Assembly (NCBI GenBank): GCA_963969365.1
Contig: OZ017759.1
Location: 930,001-994,000 of the forward strand
Length of the DNA stretch: 64,000 nt
Direction: 5' to 3'
Source: Asterochloris sp. CNOR1
Taxonomy: Eukaryota > Chlorophyta > Trebouxiophyceae > Trebouxiales > Trebouxiaceae
A model generated the notes under the pieces. It was not told the origin of the DNA. It was given only the letters and a program-made list of their open reading frames with translations, and did not search any database. The position numbers and the translations under genes are program-made. Of the stretch, positions 61,059 through 64,000 are shown in pieces; position 1 is the first letter of the stretch, and each line of letters starts with the position of its first letter.

Positions 61059-61763
61059 TGGCGGCCCCTACAGTACAGCGGCTGCCTGCCCAGGCGCCCA
61101 GCGGCAGCAGCAGGCTGCTGCAGACTCCCCACCCCCGCCCGGCCTCCTCTACAGCCTCCCCCAACCTGGACGCCATGTACGCGGCCATGTACCAGGCAGC
61201 CGCCAGGGTTGACCACCGGCCACGAGAGGTGGGTAGATGAGCTGCTGTTGATCAGTGAGATGTGAGCAGCTTTGTGCCCAGCCTTCACTCCACCCTGCAC
61301 ACCCCACCCCCCCAAGCATTGCTGTGCTTTGCGCTCGCCTGCTGCCCTCACAAAGTGTTGCCTGCACATCTGGGCAGCCGCCCATTGCTGCAATTGCCCC
61401 TGCTGTGACTCGTGCTGCTCAAGGCTGGTGCTGACAATGGACTGCTGCAGTGCTGAGCGGGCCAGGGTGGACCTGCAGAGGCAGAACAAGTCGCAGCAGC
61501 AGCACCAGCAGCAGCTGCAGCCGCTGGAGCAGGCTGCCCAGGGTCTGGCGCTGCACTCGGCTGCTCCAGCCCTCCCCACACCGCCCGGCCCTGTCGTCAG
61601 CCCCCCCAACCTGAACGCAGCGGCCAAACAATTCTGGTCAATCACATTGCTGCACTGCCCTTGTGGCTCCCCTTCATGGCTGCAGGATGACTTCCTCTTC
61701 ACAGTGGAGGGCACTGGAGTGCTGCCGCCAGATGAGATAGCTCTCCCATGTGCACCAAGCTAA
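61059..61763 (+). CDS. Q-rich orphan reading frame fused to a duplicated RPB3 fragment
   Basis: Two exon-like blocks join in phase: 61059-61228 (ending before GTGGGT) and from 61458 (after a CTGAG acceptor). The first has NLDAMYAAMYQAAARVDHRP; the second has RARVDLQRQNKSQQQHQQQL and then Ala/Pro-rich sequence. The second block stays open into the segmental duplication and reads [18 protein letters not shown], in the same frame as RPB3, before a stop at 61763. It could be an expressed chimera or a coincidence next to a pseudo-exon. The family is unknown and upstream exons were not found. Confidence 0.35.
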
Positions 61764-62550
61764 AGTTCCTGCAGAGCTCCCTGAAGGGCCAGTCTGCCGA
61801 CCGCCTCAACAATGAATTTGCTGCCCCCCAGCCGTTTGTAGGCATGTAGCTGCAGTGATGCTGCAGCATCACCCTTGCCTGCCGCCTGTTCAGATGGCTG
61901 GACTCGCTGCAGTGCTGCCTGACATGCTATATCGCCCCACATGCTAAATGCCTGACATGTTTAAAGCATGACTTTGACTCTGGGCCTGTCTTTGGTCGAC
62001 GGCAATGACATCTTTTAGTCTGTCAGGGACTCTGCTGCCTTTGGTACCCTGTGTCAGGCTGGTGTTGCGAACATGTGGCAAACCAAACACCTACATGCAC
62101 AAGAATGGGTCCCTTTCTTGATTTCCATGAAAAGCCACTGGTCCTCCTGGTCTGGCCAATTTTGAGTTCTGAAGGGTACGCCAACAATCAAGAGCGCAGG
62201 TCTGTCATGCCCTCTGTACAAGCTAGCTTGAGCATGGACGTTGTGCAGGCGGCAGGCAGCAGGTGCCTATGTCTCTCATGGCGCTGACAATGTCTTCAAG
62301 GAAAAGTGGCTTTGCCAGCACGCCGCTGATGTTGAGGGCGCACACTATTGGGTCCAGAGTGCCTGTCGCTGCAAGTGTTGCTGTTCTGCAATGGATGGTC
62401 TGCAGGCTGCTGTGTATAAAGTCCAGGCTGCTGCAATAGATCTGTACATGCTATGTGAGGCTTAAAGTGGGAAACAGGTTGCTGTTCCCAGAGTCGTTAC
62501 TTCTGTGTCTGATATGACGCTGATGACAGGTCTCAGCTGTTGATGCTGAA
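61614..62550 (+). repeat. Segmental duplication, copy B
   Basis: Diverged second copy of 56031-57040, offset by about 5.58 kb. It includes the end of RPB3 intron 6, the last exon and about 0.7 kb of 3' flank, shortened by several small deletions. Confidence 0.8.
61686..61858 (+). pseudogene. RPB3 last-exon pseudogene
   Basis: Corresponds to RPB3 exon 7 (56103-56288). It opens with [18 protein letters not shown], then a deletion of about eight bases after the DEI codons shifts the frame and removes the KMALARM stretch. The later LNNEFAAPQPF remnant is in another frame. No other RPB3 exon is near, so it cannot give an RPB3 subunit. Confidence 0.8.
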
Positions 62551-63677
62551 TTGCGTGGGGTATGAGCAGGAGCCAGAAGCTCTGTAGCTCAAAGATGAAG
62601 TTGTGGGTTGCCTCTGGCCACACGACCAGAGCAGAGCACCATCAGAAGAGATAGGTGTGAGACAGGTGCTGACAATGTGCAGGAAATGCTTACAAGACTG
62701 CCATGTGATGTTCAGGTCTAATTGCAGCAGCAAAAGGGGCGACAGGCAGTGCTGCAGCAAGACCATGCTGCATAAGGTAAAGGTTGCCCAGGCATGCGCC
62801 TGACGGGCACACACAACACAAGTAGCGGTCACCATTGTGAGCTCCATACAGACGCGCCGACCTGCGCCTAGCACTTTTAAGTCTCGCATGCACGGGCATG
62901 CAACAAGTTCTCAGATAAGGGTTAAAAAGTGCTGCAGCGAAGAGGCCAGCTGTTGTTGGCATGCTTGACGCATGACCATGTCTAAGACAGTATGCTGCAG
63001 CATAGTGCCAGCTGTCGTAGTGCGCAACCTAGAGGGCCGTAGTATATGTACAGAGTGCATGACCTCACTGCAGGCAAAACAACTTCAGGAAAAACAACTT
63101 CAAACATTTTATCCTGCAACGACTGGGTCCTGACAACTATCACTGGGTCCTGGCCCAACAGGTCAACGATAAGTCTGGCTAAGTCAGACCCCAGATAAAT
63201 TTAATTTTATGGTTTCTGAGCAGGGCTGACTTGCAAGTCGGTCACAGAAACCCACAAACAAACGCAGAGACTAGCGAACAACAGCCCAGCTGCCCAGGCT
63301 TGATCCCCTGCCTTTGGCTCTGCTGCCCTGCTCTGAAACACGCCAGCCTGCTCGCCGCCCTCCTGCAACCTCACAGCGCGCAGCAAGCACCCAGCTGCCC
63401 GGAGCCAGCATCCCAGCACATCGCCGGTACCGAGCTTGAACTCAGGTGCGGCAGGTCTGCCATTGACCCGAGTGGAGCACACCTATGCCGCATGCAGCCT
63501 CACAGCAGCTCACGCAGGGACCCAGAGCATTCAAAGCTCCCGCTGGGGTGCTGTGCCGCCAAGGACCCACCACCCTTGACGATCCTGCTTTCTGCAGGCC
63601 GACCAGGCATTCAGCAGCCCTCTTAAGGCCAACACACCCAGCCGTTCGATCAGGAGCACAGCGAGGGGCAAAGTCGA
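62551..63677. other. Intergenic region upstream of the last gene
   Basis: No supported exon. Short direct repeats occur at about 63078-63103 (ACAACTTCA, twice) and 63124-63155 (ACTGGGTCCTG, twice). The last 450 bp are C-rich and probably include the promoter and 5' UTR of the following gene. Confidence 0.4.
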
Positions 63678-64000
63678 ATGGCGACCGCAGTGTTCACCGC
63701 TCTGATGCTCTCACTCTTGGCAGCCACAGGCCAGGCAGGAACGGTGAGCCTACCCCATGCCTGATGCATACACAGCAACAGCTCATCCTGCAGTGAAAGG
63801 TCACCAATCCTAATCCAGAGTGCCTGGTGTTCATGTGTCATAGAGTTGCTGCACAGCACATGCACTTTGCAGGGACATGCTGACCACCAATTCCAAGTAC
63901 ATCACAGCATGCAGCAGATTGGGTGCACACATAGCTCCATCTGGGCCACAGCTTGCGCTGCAGCAATGGCTGAGAAGCAGCAGGGGCATGCTGGCTGATC
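63678..64000 (+). CDS. Start of a secreted protein gene, truncated by the window end
   Basis: ATG at 63678 opens a 22-codon exon ending at 63743 before GTGAGC. It encodes MATAVFTALMLSLLAATGQA, a clear signal peptide with an A-x-A-like cleavage site. A candidate acceptor lies at 63872 but the frame it gives closes near the window end, so the second exon is unsure. The mature protein is outside the window. Confidence 0.5.

Noticed and set aside
60860-61714. 284-codon minus-strand open frame, Cys/Ser/Ala-rich
   Set aside because: It is antisense to the Q-rich and RPB3-like sequence; its Cys clusters are the reverse reading of CAG repeats.
1-64000. tRNA, rRNA genes, CRISPR arrays, retroelement or viral genes
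   Set aside because: No cloverleaf boxes, rRNA cores, regular spacer arrays, reverse-transcriptase or capsid motifs were noticed, though a covariance-model or profile search was not possible.

Overview
The window is nuclear DNA of a green alga, most likely a trebouxiophyte-type chlorophyte. It is GC-rich, and every recognisable gene is cut into many exons by introns that end in (C)TGCAG. Two genes encode chloroplast proteins (the second SecY translocase and plastid ribosomal protein S1), beside mitochondrial and nuclear housekeeping genes. The chlorophyte poly(A) signal TGTAA follows several stop codons. No prokaryotic operon, CRISPR array, tRNA or rRNA gene was seen. The genus cannot be fixed from the sequence alone.

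Layout. 1-3314 (+): 3' part of a class 2 dihydroorotate dehydrogenase gene. 3655-10768 (+): plastid SecY2/SCY2, 12 exons traced in phase. 11326-12154 (+): PAM16/TIM16, whose first coding exon is only the ATG. 12615-43376 (-): one giant gene of about 31 kb for a SABRE/KIP/FMP27/Hobbit-type bridge-like lipid-transfer protein (BLTP2 family). 43708-47511 (+): plastid 30S ribosomal protein S1, divergent from the giant gene across a 331-bp shared upstream region. 48023-50576 (-): secreted alanine-rich protein with an arabinogalactan-like Ser/Thr/Ala-Pro module. 52067-56288 (+): RNA polymerase II subunit RPB3, which lacks the usual zinc-binding cysteines. 56289-63677: a gene-poor stretch with a 1-kb segmental duplication carrying an RPB3 last-exon copy, a 426-bp tandem duplication, three long hairpins, an HNH-like fragment and a Q-rich orphan reading frame. 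63678-64000 (+): first exon of a secreted protein that runs off the window.

The most unusual signal is intron structure. At least a dozen introns, in genes on both strands, carry one or more decayed copies of the exon/intron junction that bounds them: the end of the upstream exon plus its donor, or the acceptor plus the start of the downstream exon. The introns seem to have grown by repeated local duplication across splice junctions. A second notable signal is the cluster of three foldbacks between 58.0 and 60.3 kb, which could be young hairpin-RNA (miRNA/siRNA) loci made by inverted duplication.

The genes do not form one pathway. They are neighbours in head-to-head or tail-to-tail arrangements with short spacers. 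Exon coordinates below were set by hand from splice dinucleotides, reading-phase continuity and family similarity; identity counts are by eye.
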